Shown piece after piece: positions 1-7,441 of a stretch of DNA of 13,812 bases (positions are counted from its first letter, which is position 1; each line of letters opens with the position of its first letter). The position numbers and the translations under genes were made by a program. Location of the stretch: contig CAZDPA010000115.1 of NCBI GenBank assembly GCA_964507195.1, forward strand, positions 1 to 13,812, given 5' to 3'. The notes under the pieces are model-generated. The model was given only the letters and a program-made list of their open reading frames with translations, searched no databases and was not told where the DNA came from. Source of the stretch: Solimonas sp964507195. Its GTDB lineage: Bacteria > Pseudomonadota > Gammaproteobacteria > Nevskiales > Nevskiaceae.

Positions 1-2
1 GC

Positions 3-1751
3 GGTGGCGGCAGCCCGGATGAGTCCGCTGGCGGTGGCACAGGATCGCAGGCAATCCCGCCGACCCTGCCCGAACCCACCTACGCCAACACGGTCAGCGA
101 GGAAATCGCAATCACGATGGCCGACGGCATCCGCCTCGGCGCGACGATCACGTTTCCCTCCGAAGACGGCCAGACCCGCGCGCCCGGCCAGTTCCCGGTG
201 CTGGTCTCCGTCACGCCCTACGGCCGCAACCTGCTGAGCAGCGCGCCGGATCGCGCGATGTTCGCGACCCGCGGCATCATCGGCGTCACGGTCGACACGC
301 GCGGCACCGGCGGCAGCGAAGGCAATCTCAACGAGAACTACTTCTCGCCGCTGGAGGCCAGCGACTCGGCGACGGTGATCGAGTACGTCGCCACCCAGGA
401 CTACGCCAACGGCAAGGTCGGCATGGCCGGCGGCTCTTATGTCGGCATCACGCAGCTGCTCGCTGCCGCGCAGCAGCCGCCGCATCTGCGCGTGATCGCG
501 CCGCAGGTCGTGACCTCCGACCTGTATCGCGATGGCTATGCGCACGGCGGCATCCCGAACCTGTTCTTCGACGTGCAGTATCTGGTTGTGCAGGGCGGCC
601 CGGGCTACGGCGGCATCAACACCGATCCCGCGCTGCTGCCGATGACGGTCGCCGGCAAGATCCAGCAGCTCACCGGCGTGCCGATCGCGCTCGATTATCT
701 GCAACGACCGAATGACGACGACTTCTATAGAGACCGCTCGCCGATCCATGTCGCCGACCGCATCAAGGTGCCGGTGCTGCTGATCGGCGGCTGGCGTGAT
801 GGTCTCTCGCAGCACGGTGCGCCGGAGCTGTATCGCGTGCTCGCGCAGCGGCCGGATGTCGAGACGCGCCTGTACATGGATCCCTGCACGCACAAGGGCT
901 GTGGCGCGCCGTTCGCGCCGCTGACCAATCCGCCGGGTCGCGACGACCTCAACGCACTGATCTTCGAGTTTCTCGCCAAGTACCTGCTCGACACGCCGAC
1001 GCCGGAACGCGCGCCGGTGCGCGTCTATGTGCAGCAGGCCGAACACTATCTCGACGACACGCAATGGCCACTGCGCGGCACACGGACGCTGCGCCTGCAT
1101 CTGGATCAGAATGCGTTGAACATCGCTGCGCCCGAACAGGAAAGCACGCAGAGTTACTTCACGAATCCGCTTGCCGGCCTGTCGATGACTTTCGATTTCT
1201 ACGGCACCGTCGGCATCTCGCCGTACATCCCGACCGACCAGCGCCTGGAAACCGGCCAGGGCATCACCTGGCGCAGCGAAGTGCTCAGCGAACCGATGAC
1301 CCTGATGGGCCCGAGCGCACTGCATCTGGTCGCTGCGTCGACGACGACCGACACCGACTGGATCGTCAAGCTTTCCGACGTCGCGCCCGATGGCAGCGAA
1401 AGCGTCATCACCAACGGCTACCTGCGCGCCTCGCATCGCGAACTCGACACCGCGCGCAGCCGTCCGCTCGTGCCGTATCACACGCATGTGAATCCGACGC
1501 CGATCAACACCGGCGAGAACTACGCCTACGACATCGAGATCTGGCCGACGGCCTACGAGATCAAGGCCGGCCACCAGCTGCAACTGCGGCTCACCAGCTA
1601 TGATCTGCCGACCCATGCGCCGGCATCGATCTCGCTGGATCTCGAAAACCCGCTGCAGACCCGCCTGACGCCGATGCTGCCGGCGATCAACACCATCTCC
1701 GAAGGTGGCAGCGATCCGAGCGTGCTGGAGCTTTCGGTCTACCCGAACTGA
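3..1751 (+). CDS. CocE/NonD family (S15) alpha/beta hydrolase, 5' end missing
   Basis: The frame is open from the left edge, so the true start lies outside the window. The ATG at 117 is internal: it falls in the family's usual opening 'MADGIRLGATI'. The codons before it encode a Gly/Ser/Pro-rich stretch (GGGSPDES...), which looks like the spacer behind a lipoprotein or signal sequence. The S15 catalytic elements are all visible: nucleophile Ser (codon 435-437) in GGSYVG, Asp (798-800) in GGWRDG and His (891-893) in CTHKG. The RGTGGSEG stretch is also typical. The last third, rich in beta strands, fits the C-terminal jelly-roll of the X-Pro dipeptidyl-peptidase/CocE family. Such enzymes hydrolyse esters or amides, for example acyl-ester drugs or X-Pro dipeptides; the substrate here cannot be told. 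An export signal is inferred only from the linker. A small membrane protein follows 12 bases after the stop. Confidence 0.9.
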   Translation, partial: GGGSPDESAGGGTGSQAIPPTLPEPTYANTVSEEIAITMADGIRLGATITFPSEDGQTRAPGQFPVLVSVTPYGRNLLSSAPDRAMFATRGIIGVTVDTRGTGGSEGNLNENYFSPLEASDSATVIEYVATQDYANGKVGMAGGSYVGITQLLAAAQQPPHLRVIAPQVVTSDLYRDGYAHGGIPNLFFDVQYLVVQGGPGYGGINTDPALLPMTVAGKIQQLTGVPIALDYLQRPNDDDFYRDRSPIHVADRIKVPVLLIGGWRDGLSQHGAPELYRVLAQRPDVETRLYMDPCTHKGCGAPFAPLTNPPGRDDLNALIFEFLAKYLLDTPTPERAPVRVYVQQAEHYLDDTQWPLRGTRTLRLHLDQNALNIAAPEQESTQSYFTNPLAGLSMTFDFYGTVGISPYIPTDQRLETGQGITWRSEVLSEPMTLMGPSALHLVAASTTTDTDWIVKLSDVAPDGSESVITNGYLRASHRELDTARSRPLVPYHTHVNPTPINTGENYAYDIEIWPTAYEIKAGHQLQLRLTSYDLPTHAPASISLDLENPLQTRLTPMLPAINTISEGGSDPSVLELSVYPN

Positions 1752-1763
1752 TTCGACCGCCCA

Positions 1764-2030
1764 ATGATGGCAAAGCAACAATCGCCACCCCCCAGTCTTG
1801 CCGAAAGACTGCGCCAGCTCTGGAAGCACTGGGGTCGCATCACCATCATTGTGCTGATCGCGCATGCACTCTTTGGCGGTGCGCTGACGACGCTCTATTT
1901 CCTGAGCCGCCCGCCGCCGCCACGCTATGTGGTGGTCGATCTGATACCGGCGAGCACTCAGCCGGCTCCGACGCCGGCAACTAGCAGTCCCGAAGCCGCC
2001 GCGACGATCGAGCCGTTAGCGCCGCAATAG
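1764..2030 (+). CDS. Small single-pass membrane protein, unknown function
   Basis: I do not recognise this 88-residue protein. It has a basic, Pro-containing N-terminus (SLAERLRQLWKHWGR) and one hydrophobic segment at about residues 28-49 (ITIIVLIAHALFGGALTTLY). A Pro-run and a Pro/Ala/Thr/Ser-rich tail with little predicted fold complete it. The charge pattern predicts the N-terminus inside and the tail in the periplasm. The ORF begins 12 bases after the stop of the CocE-type hydrolase on the same strand, so the two could be cotranscribed. There are two adjacent ATGs (1764 and 1767) and no strong Shine-Dalgarno sequence, so the exact start is uncertain. Its stop is 25 bases from the stop of the convergent AraC gene. 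It could be a membrane anchor or accessory subunit of a nearby envelope protein, but nothing in the sequence proves a function. Confidence 0.6.
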   Translation: MMAKQQSPPPSLAERLRQLWKHWGRITIIVLIAHALFGGALTTLYFLSRPPPPRYVVVDLIPASTQPAPTPATSSPEAAATIEPLAPQ

Positions 2031-2055
2031 GTCTGCCTCATCGATCCGGTCGCCC

Positions 2056-2886
2056 CTACTCGCAGTTCACCAGAGAAACGAACCGCGGATCGATCACCTT
2101 CGACGGATTCATGCCGAAGACTTCGTTGAAGGCCTTGTCGGCATGGGCAAGATCGTGAAAGCCGGCTTCGACGGCGAGATCGGTGAGCTTGAGGCCGCGC
2201 TTCCACAGCAGGGCGGCACGCCACACAGCGCGCCAGCGCGCGTATTCGCCGATCGTGAAGCCGGTCTGCCGGCGGAACAGTTCGCGCAGTCGCGATGACG
2301 ACAGGTGCACGCGTGCGGCGAGCATGTCGAGGCTGACTTCGCTGAGCGGCGTTTCATCGAGGATGGCGCTCGCCGCAAGCACACGCGGATCAAGCGCTGG
2401 CGGTGCCGATGAGCTCTGTCCGCATACCGCTGCCACCACCTGACGCACCAGGGTCTTTACTTCGACGGGCGACAGCAACTCGGTCATGCCGCGCCGGATG
2501 GTCGGCAGGCAAAGCTCGAAACGTTCTATGGCCAGGTCGACGACGGACTCGCCGTCGAGCACTTCGCGCAGGCCGGAATACTCGGGCATCTCCAGCGGCA
2601 GGTAGAACAACGCGATATCGCTGTTCAGGGCAACGATCTTCTTGCGTTCGGCTTTCGGGGCCACCAGCGAGGCGCGCGTGCGCATGGATTTGCCGTTGAC
2701 CTCGATGCTGTACGGCTCGCCACAGGCAATCCGCAGCGTTGCCGACAGCGGACCGGTCGGCCGGTCGAGCACGAGCGAACGCGCAAGCAGGACCAGGCTG
2801 CAGGGCCAGTAATAGATCGTCACGCCGGCCGGCGCCGGATGGGGCAGGTCTGCCGCGATTTCGCCTCGGTTCTCGATCTTCGTCAT
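2056..2886 (-). CDS. AraC family transcriptional regulator
   Basis: This 276-residue regulator has a C-terminal AraC/XylS DNA-binding domain with two helix-turn-helices. The first spans about residues 188-208 (LAARVHLSSSRLRELFRRQTG). The second spans about 233-258 (KLTDLAVEAGFHDLAHADKAF) and is followed by the conserved FG-NPSKV ending. The N-terminal ~170 residues resemble a cupin-type sensing region without a recognisable ligand signature. I chose the ATG at 2886; a TTG 9 bases upstream (2895) would add three residues, and neither has a strong ribosome binding site. The gene is divergent from the M28-like/lipase pair, with 129 bases between the start codons, so that pair is the natural candidate target (inference). 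It is convergent with the CocE hydrolase and small membrane protein. Confidence 0.88.
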   Translation of the reverse strand: MTKIENRGEIAADLPHPAPAGVTIYYWPCSLVLLARSLVLDRPTGPLSATLRIACGEPYSIEVNGKSMRTRASLVAPKAERKKIVALNSDIALFYLPLEMPEYSGLREVLDGESVVDLAIERFELCLPTIRRGMTELLSPVEVKTLVRQVVAAVCGQSSSAPPALDPRVLAASAILDETPLSEVSLDMLAARVHLSSSRLRELFRRQTGFTIGEYARWRAVWRAALLWKRGLKLTDLAVEAGFHDLAHADKAFNEVFGMNPSKVIDPRFVSLVNCE

Positions 2887-3004
2887 TTGGTACAAGCCGG
2901 ACGCCAGGCCGTAGTCTAGATTGCCGGGGCGGGTTCAGTGGCGGGGGTTTCCGCGCCATCCATCAGCGGCACATAAGCGACGGCACCGATCCGGGTCGTT
3001 GCAC

Positions 3005-3011
3005 GAGGAGA
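3005..3011 (+). promoter_or_regulatory. Ribosome binding site fixing a GTG start
   Basis: GAGGAG lies about five to six bases before the GTG at 3016. This supports GTG as the real start of the M28-like lipoprotein and places the lipoprotein signal peptide directly at the N-terminus. Confidence 0.7.
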
Positions 3012-3015
3012 CATC

Positions 3016-4638
3016 GTGGTCCAGTCAAACGTGAAACTCGCGCTCGGCGGCGCTTGCCTGCTGGCCCTGTCGGCTTGCAGTGGCAGCGACGATGCGGGGA
3101 GCAGCGGCGGCGCGGTGGCCGGCGGCAGCTGCGCCGGCAGCGGGCCGATCGAGATCGGCATGCCGGATGAGGATCGCATCTACGGGTGGATCGAGGATCT
3201 GGTGGCGATCGGCTATCGCCGCACCGGCACGCGCGAAGGCGAGCGCGCGGCGGCCTATGTCAAATGCGAGTTCGAGAAGCTCGGCCTGCGCGACGTCCAC
3301 TACGAGACTGCCGATTCATGGAACTGGCAGGTCACCGATTCGAGCCTGCATTTCAACGGCGAGCGGATCGACAGCTATCCGACCGCACACACCTTCGTCA
3401 CGCTGGACCAGCCGTCCGAGTTCTCGACCGCGCCTGAAGGCTTGACGGCGGAGGTCGTCGATGTCGGCCGCGGTACGGCGGCCGACATGGCGGCTCGCGA
3501 CGTGAGCGGCAAGATTGTGATGTTCGACCTGCGCTTCCTGCTGCCGCCGGCGGGCTTCGCGCCGCTGATGGAGTTCTTCTGGGATCCGGCCCTGACGATC
3601 GTCGAACCGACACTGGTCATCGGCAACCCGTTCATCACCAGTTATGCGAACGCGGTCGAAGCGGCGATGGCGGCCGGCGCCGTCGGTTTCGTCGGCGTGC
3701 TGTCGGATTACTTCGACTCCAACAAATACCACAATGAGTTCTACCGACGCACGCAGGTGACGATTCCCGGCTTCTGGGTGACGAAGAAAGTCGGTGATCG
3801 CATGCGCGAGGCCATGAGCAGCGCGGCCACGCCGCCGCTGGTGACCATGCACATGAAAGGTTCGCGCGAGGTGGCGACGGCGCGCACCGTCGTCGGCTTC
3901 CTGCCGGGCCGCAGCAGCGACACGATCATGGTGCAGTCGCATCACGACTCGGTGTTCGACGGCGCCGTCGAGGACGCCAGCGGCACCGCCAGCGTACTGG
4001 CGCAGGCGCAGTACTTCGCGTCGCAGCCGCCGGAGTCGCGCGACAAGACGCTGATGTTCGCCACCTTCGACAGCCACTTCACCGGCTACCAGCAGCATCG
4101 CGCGTTCGTCCAGAAGTACATCATCGACAAGGACACGCCCTACAACATCGTTGCCAACGTCACGCTCGAGCACATCGGCAAGCAGGGCATCACCGGCCCG
4201 GACGGCGCGCTGCAGATCACCGACAAGTCCGAGCTGCGGGCGATCATCGAGAACCTAGGACCGACCCTGAAGCTGCAGATGATCAACTCGATCATCAAGC
4301 ACGACCTGCGCCGCACCGCGATGATCCAGGGTCACGTGCTGTGCCCGACCGGGCTGCTGCCGACCGATGCCGGCTTCGTCTGCGGCTCCGGCATTCCGAC
4401 CGCAAGCCTGATCGCCGGACCCAACTATCTCTATGACGCCGCCGATACGCTCGACAAGGTCGAGAAGAAGGACCTGGTGCCGGTTGCGAAGGTGTTCATC
4501 GATCTGATCGACGCGATCGACGCAACGCCGTCCGCACTGATCGGCGTCCCCTTCGTCGGTGATCTGCTGAGCAACATCCTCTACGATCCGCTCGCGAATC
4601 CGGGACCCGACCCGACGCCACAACCGACCCCGCCATGA
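3016..4638 (+). CDS. M28-like peptidase lipoprotein with PA-type insert and degenerate active site
   Basis: This 540-residue protein starts at GTG with a good ribosome binding site. Its signal peptide ends in a lipobox (LSAC, Cys21), so it should be membrane-anchored outside the cytoplasm. Residues about 145-275 look like a protease-associated (PA) domain (GKIVMFDLRF ... AAMAAGAVGFVGV ... IPGFWVTKK). Residues about 285-510 follow the M28 aminopeptidase fold: SHHDSVFDGAVEDASGTA carries the first two metal ligands (His309, Asp320). The EE motif aligns to FDSHFTGYQ, so the general-base Glu is His354 and the metal-ligand Glu is Phe355. The next ligand Asp is Glu385 (VTLEHIG), and the last ligand His is Tyr473 in YLYDAADTLDKV. 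Ordinary M28 dizinc catalysis is therefore unlikely; it may be a pseudoenzyme or binding protein. The C-terminal tail is Pro-rich. The stop overlaps the lipase start (ATGA), implying translational coupling. The family call is firm; loss of activity is inferred. Confidence 0.85.
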   Translation: MVQSNVKLALGGACLLALSACSGSDDAGSSGGAVAGGSCAGSGPIEIGMPDEDRIYGWIEDLVAIGYRRTGTREGERAAAYVKCEFEKLGLRDVHYETADSWNWQVTDSSLHFNGERIDSYPTAHTFVTLDQPSEFSTAPEGLTAEVVDVGRGTAADMAARDVSGKIVMFDLRFLLPPAGFAPLMEFFWDPALTIVEPTLVIGNPFITSYANAVEAAMAAGAVGFVGVLSDYFDSNKYHNEFYRRTQVTIPGFWVTKKVGDRMREAMSSAATPPLVTMHMKGSREVATARTVVGFLPGRSSDTIMVQSHHDSVFDGAVEDASGTASVLAQAQYFASQPPESRDKTLMFATFDSHFTGYQQHRAFVQKYIIDKDTPYNIVANVTLEHIGKQGITGPDGALQITDKSELRAIIENLGPTLKLQMINSIIKHDLRRTAMIQGHVLCPTGLLPTDAGFVCGSGIPTASLIAGPNYLYDAADTLDKVEKKDLVPVAKVFIDLIDAIDATPSALIGVPFVGDLLSNILYDPLANPGPDPTPQPTPP

Positions 4639-5927
4639 TCCGACGCGCTGCGCTGCTGCTCTGCGTTCTGCTCGCGGCCTGCGATGGCGCGGACGGTGCG
4701 CCGTCAGCGGCGCCGCGCGGGCTGGTCAGCGGTGCGGGCCCGGACGGCAGCTTCTACTTCGCGCCGCCGGACAGCAGCGGCAAGCCGGTGCAGACGCGTT
4801 GGCCGATCCTGTTCTCGCATGCCTGGTCACGCACTGCCGACAGCGCATTCCAGGGCGACGAGCAGCAGCCGCCCGCCGAGTTCGACCTGTACGGCATCAA
4901 GACCGCGCTCGAGCGCGAAGGCGTGATCGTGTTCCAGCCGGACAAGCTCGCCTATGCTTCGCATGAACGGCGCGGGCAGCTGCTGTACAGGAAATGCGCC
5001 GGCACGACGATTGCCGAGATTCTCTGCGAGGGACCGAGCCCGGTCGTCGTCGACGGCGTGCATCTGGCGACGCAGCAGTACTGCGCCGATCCGGCATTGC
5101 GCGCGCGGCACGCGTACGCCGACGAGGCGAGCTGCCGGCGTTTGCTGCAGTTCAACATCATCTGCCATTCGCAGGGCTGCGCGGATTCGCGCTACATGAT
5201 GGCGGCGGTGCGCAACGAGTACAGCGGCGAGCTGATGTACAGGCACGTTGCGAGCTGGACCTCGATGGCCGGCGCCAACAAGGGCACTGCGCAGGCGGAC
5301 TGGATCCAGGAACTGCTGCTGGCCTGCCTGACGCCGGGCTGCCGTTCGCTGTTGCTCGATCTGGCGTTCGCGGTCGACTCGTTCTCGAAGAACGAGGCGC
5401 TGATCGTCGAAGGCGGCGAGTCGGTCATTGCGCTGACGCGCAAGTACATGCTGTCGACGACCGACATGCGCTGTTCGCCCGAAAACGGCGAGACCTGTGC
5501 GCCGAGCTTCAATGCGCTGTATCCGCTGCCGGTCGATCCCGGGCATCCGGTGCTGTACCAGACTTTCAGCTCGCAGATCGACGACATCAGCCACCCGTGC
5601 TACAAGTCGAACAAGCTGTTCTGGGACGTGATCAAGGAACGCGAAGGCGACAATGACGGCAACATCTCGGTGAACTCGCAACGCTTCACCACGTACGGCC
5701 CCGGTGAGACCGGCGAGCCGACGCCGGTGATCTCGCGCTGGTTCTCTGCAGTTTCCAACGATCCGCAGCAGCCACATCCGGGCCTCAACCACATGGCGGC
5801 GAACGATTCCGAGGTCCCCGGCATACCCGGCGTAAGCTGCAACGGCGAGGACAACTCGGCGTTCTTTTTCAGCCGTCAGCGGCTGTATCGCGACATCGTC
5901 AGCGAGCTGGCGAGCTGGGGCTACTGA
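4635..5927 (+). CDS. Family I-type lipase/esterase lipoprotein
   Basis: This 430-residue protein begins with a short signal peptide and lipobox (LAAC, Cys16), so a lipoprotein is predicted. The fold matches true lipases of the Pseudomonas/Burkholderia type. A strand and oxyanion region is seen at PILFSHAWSR. The nucleophile motif ICHSQGCADSRYM contains Ser179 and aligns with the family GHSQGG..SRY. VASWTSMAGANKGT corresponds to the usual T-x-x-x-G-TPHRGS segment. The triad Asp is likely Asp341 in NDGNISVNS, and the His is His386 in LNHMAAN. The elbow's first Gly is Cys177 and the oxyanion HG is HA, both unusual. Many cysteines suggest disulphides in the periplasm or outside. No lipase-specific foldase gene is nearby. 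The start overlaps the stop of the M28-like gene by 4 bases, so the two products are probably made together. Substrate could be acylglycerols or other esters. Confidence 0.82.
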   Translation: MIRRAALLLCVLLAACDGADGAPSAAPRGLVSGAGPDGSFYFAPPDSSGKPVQTRWPILFSHAWSRTADSAFQGDEQQPPAEFDLYGIKTALEREGVIVFQPDKLAYASHERRGQLLYRKCAGTTIAEILCEGPSPVVVDGVHLATQQYCADPALRARHAYADEASCRRLLQFNIICHSQGCADSRYMMAAVRNEYSGELMYRHVASWTSMAGANKGTAQADWIQELLLACLTPGCRSLLLDLAFAVDSFSKNEALIVEGGESVIALTRKYMLSTTDMRCSPENGETCAPSFNALYPLPVDPGHPVLYQTFSSQIDDISHPCYKSNKLFWDVIKEREGDNDGNISVNSQRFTTYGPGETGEPTPVISRWFSAVSNDPQQPHPGLNHMAANDSEVPGIPGVSCNGEDNSAFFFSRQRLYRDIVSELASWGY

Positions 5928-5943
5928 CCCGCGCGGCGCGCCG

Positions 5944-6144
5944 TCACGTCCGCTGCCGCAGCACTTCGACCGATTCTCCGGCAATGCCCCAGTTCGGCAG
6001 ATCGACTTCGTCGATGACGACGAAGGTCGTCGCCGGATTCTTGTTGAGCACACGCACCAGCAGATCGGTGACGCCCTTGATCAGCTGCGCCTTCTGCTCG
6101 CGTGTCGCGCCTTCCTTGGTGATCTTGATGTTGACGTAGGGCAT
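5944..6144 (-). CDS. 4-oxalocrotonate tautomerase family protein
   Basis: This 66-residue protein has the size and pattern of the 4-OT family: Met followed by Pro, which becomes the catalytic N-terminal proline, then YVNIKITKEG. An amphipathic helix (REQKAQLIKGVTDLLVRVL) and the strand FVVIDEVDLPNWGIAG follow. The Asn-Trp-Gly-Ile motif and the following Gly are family features. Such proteins form oligomers and tautomerise keto-enol acids or act as small dehalogenase-like enzymes; the substrate is not predictable. It is the last gene of a minus-strand group with an NTF2-like protein and a beta-class GST, but 164 bases including an inverted-repeat element separate it from them, so cotranscription is uncertain. 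Its stop lies 16 bases from the convergent lipase stop, across a GC-rich stretch. Confidence 0.88.
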   Translation of the reverse strand: MPYVNIKITKEGATREQKAQLIKGVTDLLVRVLNKNPATTFVVIDEVDLPNWGIAGESVEVLRQRT

Positions 6145-6192
6145 GGTGGGTCTTGTGGGTTAGCTTGCTTGTGGTCGGTGAATACCCCCGTT

Positions 6193-6298
6193 CCGTTCGT
6201 GTCGAGTGCCCGCGAAGCGGGTGTATCGAGACACCCGAACCGCAGCAGCGGCATCTCGATACACCGCGTGCGTTGCACGCGGCACTCGATGCGAACGG
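6193..6298. repeat. Paired inverted REP/BIME-like element
   Basis: Two halves are near-perfect inverted copies. The left half (6193-6231) reads CCGTTCG, two variable bases, TCGAGTGCC, a small hairpin, then GGTGTATCGAGA. The right half (6254-6298) is its reverse complement, with CA for TG at the variable bases and a different hairpin centre (GCGTGC/GCACGC). Each half has its own stem with compensated sequence, and the whole can fold into a cruciform. This is the architecture of bacterial interspersed mosaic elements. It sits between the NTF2-like gene and the tautomerase. Confidence 0.8.
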
Positions 6299-6308
6299 AG
6301 GTTTGTTT

Positions 6309-6719
6309 TCACACTGCGGATAAGTCGCCTTGCTGTGCCGCGTGAACACGGTAGTGAAAGGCCTTGGAGATGATCTGCCAGCGACCGTCGATATGGATCA
6401 GCGTCAGCAGATCATCAAAATGTCTGGTGCCGATCGCGCATTCGACGCGCGCGCTGGCGGTGACATCACCGGCGAACTCGATCGAGACAATGCGGTCAGC
6501 GCGCACTTCGCCGCGGCTTGCCGGTGAAGCACGTCGATCGACGATCGCGAAGTAGGTCGGCATGTCCAGGTGCTGCAGCTCGCCACCCGTTGCGCAGACG
6601 TAGTGCGCTCGCGGATGGAAGACCCGCGCGAGACGTATGGTGTCGCTGTGGTACAGGCCGTCGAAGTATTCGCCGAGCAGCGCGCCCACGGCGTGGAAAG
6701 GCTGCCCGGCATGCTCCAT
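6309..6719 (-). CDS. NTF2-like (lumazine-binding/SnoaL-type) protein
   Basis: This 136-residue protein has the NTF2-like cone-fold pattern. An N-terminal helix (VGALLGEYFDGLYHSD) is followed by LARVFHPRAHYVCATGG, then strands (VRADRIVSIEFAGDVTASARV) and the terminal strand pair DLLTLIHIDGRWQIISKAF. It resembles the lumazine-binding-like NTF2 subgroup often seen beside detoxification enzymes. The function is not predictable from sequence: the family includes small isomerases, hydratases and binding proteins. The ATG at 6719 is chosen because it overlaps the stop of the upstream GST (TAATG), implying translational coupling. The frame is open further upstream only because it runs antisense-shifted through the GST gene. 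A role accompanying the GST is inferred. Confidence 0.82.
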   Translation of the reverse strand: MEHAGQPFHAVGALLGEYFDGLYHSDTIRLARVFHPRAHYVCATGGELQHLDMPTYFAIVDRRASPASRGEVRADRIVSIEFAGDVTASARVECAIGTRHFDDLLTLIHIDGRWQIISKAFHYRVHAAQQGDLSAV

Positions 6720-7327
6720 TACTTCACCAGCCCTTCGACCTTCAGCGCCTCGTGCACCTTCGGCCGCGCGGCGACGCGGGCGAGGAAGGCGTTGAGATGC
6801 GTGAGAGCGGAGATGTCGAGCTTGACGAACAGCGTCCAGCGCGCGACGACGAACAGGTAGGCATCGGCGGCTGTGAAGGTCTTGCCGGTCAGGTAGTCGC
6901 GGCCCTTGAGCTGTTCGTCGACCCAGCCCAGCTTCTGGAGCACGGCATCGGCAAAGATCTTCTTGACCGACGCGTCGTAGGTCGGATTGAACAGCGGGCT
7001 GAAGGTCTTGTGCAGCTCGGCGGTGATGTAGTTCTGCCACTCCATCACGCGATAGCGCTCGATCGTGCCGGCGGCCGGCATCAGCCCGGTGTTGCCGGCC
7101 TGGTCGGCGAGGTACTGGCAGATGATCGGGCCTTCGCTGAGGCGGCTGCCGTCGTCGAGCTCGAGCAGCGGCACATAACCCTTGGGGTTGATCGCGTAGA
7201 AATCGCTGCCGTCGGCGGTCTTGTGCGTGCTGGTGTCGACCTTGACCAGATCGATCTTGATGCCAGCTTCGAGGGCGACGATGTGCGGGGCCTGAGAACA
7301 GGCGCCCGGCGAGTAGTAGAGCTTCAT
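6719..7327 (-). CDS. gstA: Beta-class glutathione S-transferase
   Basis: The 202-residue protein matches E. coli GstA along its full length as I recall it. The N-terminal thioredoxin-like domain starts MKLYYSPGACS, with Cys10, the beta-class residue that forms mixed disulphides with glutathione. It also contains NPKGYVPLLELDDG (the cis-Pro loop) and LSEGPIICQYLAD, where the glutathione-binding Glu-Ser is replaced by Glu-Gly, as in E. coli. The helical C-terminal domain includes NYITAELHKTFSPLF with His106, the second beta-class residue, and FTAADAYLFVVARW (N-capping box). It is cytoplasmic and conjugates glutathione to electrophiles or acts as a thiol transferase. A good Shine-Dalgarno (AGAAGG) lies 7 bases before the ATG. 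It is divergent from a LysR regulator and coupled to the NTF2-like gene. Confidence 0.95.
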   Translation of the reverse strand: MKLYYSPGACSQAPHIVALEAGIKIDLVKVDTSTHKTADGSDFYAINPKGYVPLLELDDGSRLSEGPIICQYLADQAGNTGLMPAAGTIERYRVMEWQNYITAELHKTFSPLFNPTYDASVKKIFADAVLQKLGWVDEQLKGRDYLTGKTFTAADAYLFVVARWTLFVKLDISALTHLNAFLARVAARPKVHEALKVEGLVK

Positions 7328-7386
7328 GATGGAACCTTCTTCTTGGCGTTGGACGACGGGAGCAGCAGCTTATTTGTAACCGCTGA

Positions 7387-7408
7387 GCCTATAAACAAAG
7401 CCATAGGC
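7387..7408. promoter_or_regulatory. Dyad in the gstA-lysR intergenic region, candidate LysR operator
   Basis: GCCTAT-N10-ATAGGC is a perfect 6+6 inverted repeat between the two divergent genes, 60 bases upstream of gstA and 33 upstream of the LysR start. Size and spacing resemble LysR-type binding sites, which are AT-rich dyads of about this length. On the minus strand a TACAAAT stretch just downstream could serve as a -10 for gstA. The assignment to the LysR protein is inferred from position. Confidence 0.45.
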
Positions 7409-7441
7409 AAATGAGTTGATACCTGATGTAATGAATCCACC

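Noticed and set aside
2887..2895. TTG start for the AraC gene
   Set aside because: It would add three residues without a better ribosome binding site; the ATG at 2886 is the simpler choice, though the TTG is not excluded.
3316..4173. Minus-strand open frame (285 codons) opposite the M28-like gene
   Set aside because: Composition is Arg/His/Val-rich and without motifs; the plus strand carries the convincing M28/PA protein.
5928..5943. GC-rich palindromic stretch between lipase and tautomerase as a terminator
   Set aside because: It contains GGCGCGCC but no extended stem with a U-run on either strand; too weak to call.
4827..6053. Long minus-strand open frame (408 codons) opposite the lipase
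   Set aside because: It is antisense to a gene with clear lipase motifs, is Arg/His/Val-rich with no recognisable domain, and overlaps the tautomerase; typical of GC-rich shadows.
6518..7414. Plus-strand open frame (298 codons) opposite the GST
   Set aside because: It is antisense to a near full-length GstA match; no domain or start signal.
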